Below, in pieces: positions 49,416 to 49,423 of a stretch of DNA of 49,423 nt. A program made the position numbers and the translations under genes. Every line of letters starts with the position of its first letter. Position 1 is the stretch's first letter. The DNA is from Paenibacillus sp. LS1 (lineage in GTDB: Bacteria > Bacillota > Bacilli > Paenibacillales > Paenibacillaceae), in the NCBI RefSeq assembly GCF_026013365.1, contig NZ_JAPDOE010000022.1, forward strand, positions 1 to 49,423, given 5' to 3'. The notes beneath the pieces were generated by a model that saw nothing but the letters and a program-made list of their open reading frames with translations, was not told where the DNA came from and did not search any database.

Positions 49416-49423
49416 TTTATTGG
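49416..49423 (+). rRNA. 16S rRNA, first bases only (partial)
   Basis: The window ends in TTTATTGG, which corresponds to the mature 5' end of 16S rRNA (normally followed by AGAGTTTGATCC). The promoters and boxA leader upstream support it. Only 8 bases are visible. Confidence 0.65.

Noticed and set aside
1..49423. CRISPR arrays, insertion sequences, prophage or attachment sites
   Set aside because: No regularly spaced repeats, transposase frames or integrase genes were seen on either strand.

Overview
This window looks like chromosomal DNA of a Paenibacillus-like spore-forming member of the Bacillales. The evidence is the spore genes (sspP, spo0F, bofA, a KinA/KinB-type sensor kinase), moderate GC, frequent TTG and GTG starts with strong AGGAGG-type ribosome binding sites, a Bacillus-type long SRP RNA, and gene neighbourhoods known from Bacillus subtilis. 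No phage, insertion sequence or CRISPR array is visible. Species-level naming is not possible from the sequence alone.

Layout. 0.4-6.3 kb: guaB, dacA, pdxT, serS and tRNA-Ser, the order seen near the replication origin of B. subtilis, except that pdxS is missing and only its last codons seem to remain. 6.4-10 kb: a small hypothetical gene, sspP, a lipoprotein, an acetyltransferase and tadA (the last two on minus). 10-13.4 kb: a DnaA-box cluster, a PAS-containing sensor histidine kinase and rluF. 13.5-17.2 kb: motAB (minus), a small gene, a pterin dehydratase and ribokinase. 17.3-22.4 kb, minus: cytochrome c, an acetyltransferase, an NlpC/P60 hydrolase under a c-di-AMP riboswitch, a membrane protein and an M1 peptidase. 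22.4-27.4 kb: ywhD, pbpG (minus), speE and speB. 27.5-28 kb: a putative type I toxin-antitoxin locus not represented by any long ORF. 28.2-31.5 kb: a secreted YCF48-type repeat protein and a GH51 arabinofuranosidase with a cre site. 31.5-35.2 kb: ywiB, argS and an intracellular subtilase. 35.7-45 kb: rpoE, pyrG, spo0F, fba, murA, rho, a radical SAM gene and rpmE. 45-49.4 kb: SRP RNA, dnaX, ebfC, recR, yaaL, bofA and tandem rRNA promoters leading into the first bases of a 16S rRNA gene.

How it works together. Most genes are housekeeping: nucleotide synthesis (guaB, pyrG), translation (serS, argS, rpmE, tRNA, SRP RNA, tadA, rluF), cell wall (dacA, murA, pbpG, NlpC/P60), polyamines (speE, speB), replication and repair (dnaX, recR), transcription (rpoE, rho), and entry into sporulation (sensor kinase feeding a Spo0F phosphorelay; bofA and sspP act late). 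Relative to the B. subtilis map as I remember it, genes left of the origin (ywh, ywi, rpoE-to-rpmE) lie between tadA and the SRP RNA/dnaX genes, which suggests a large rearrangement.

Most worth a second look: the 43-codon hydrophobic-basic peptide gene with a convergent antisense RNA (27.5-28.0 kb), the pdxS deletion scar, the DnaA-box cluster next to the sporulation-type kinase, a mirror-image pair of overlapping divergent promoters between pbpG and speE, a c-di-AMP riboswitch with no room for a terminator, a large closed RNA structure upstream of serS, and a sharp GC jump inside the ribokinase gene.
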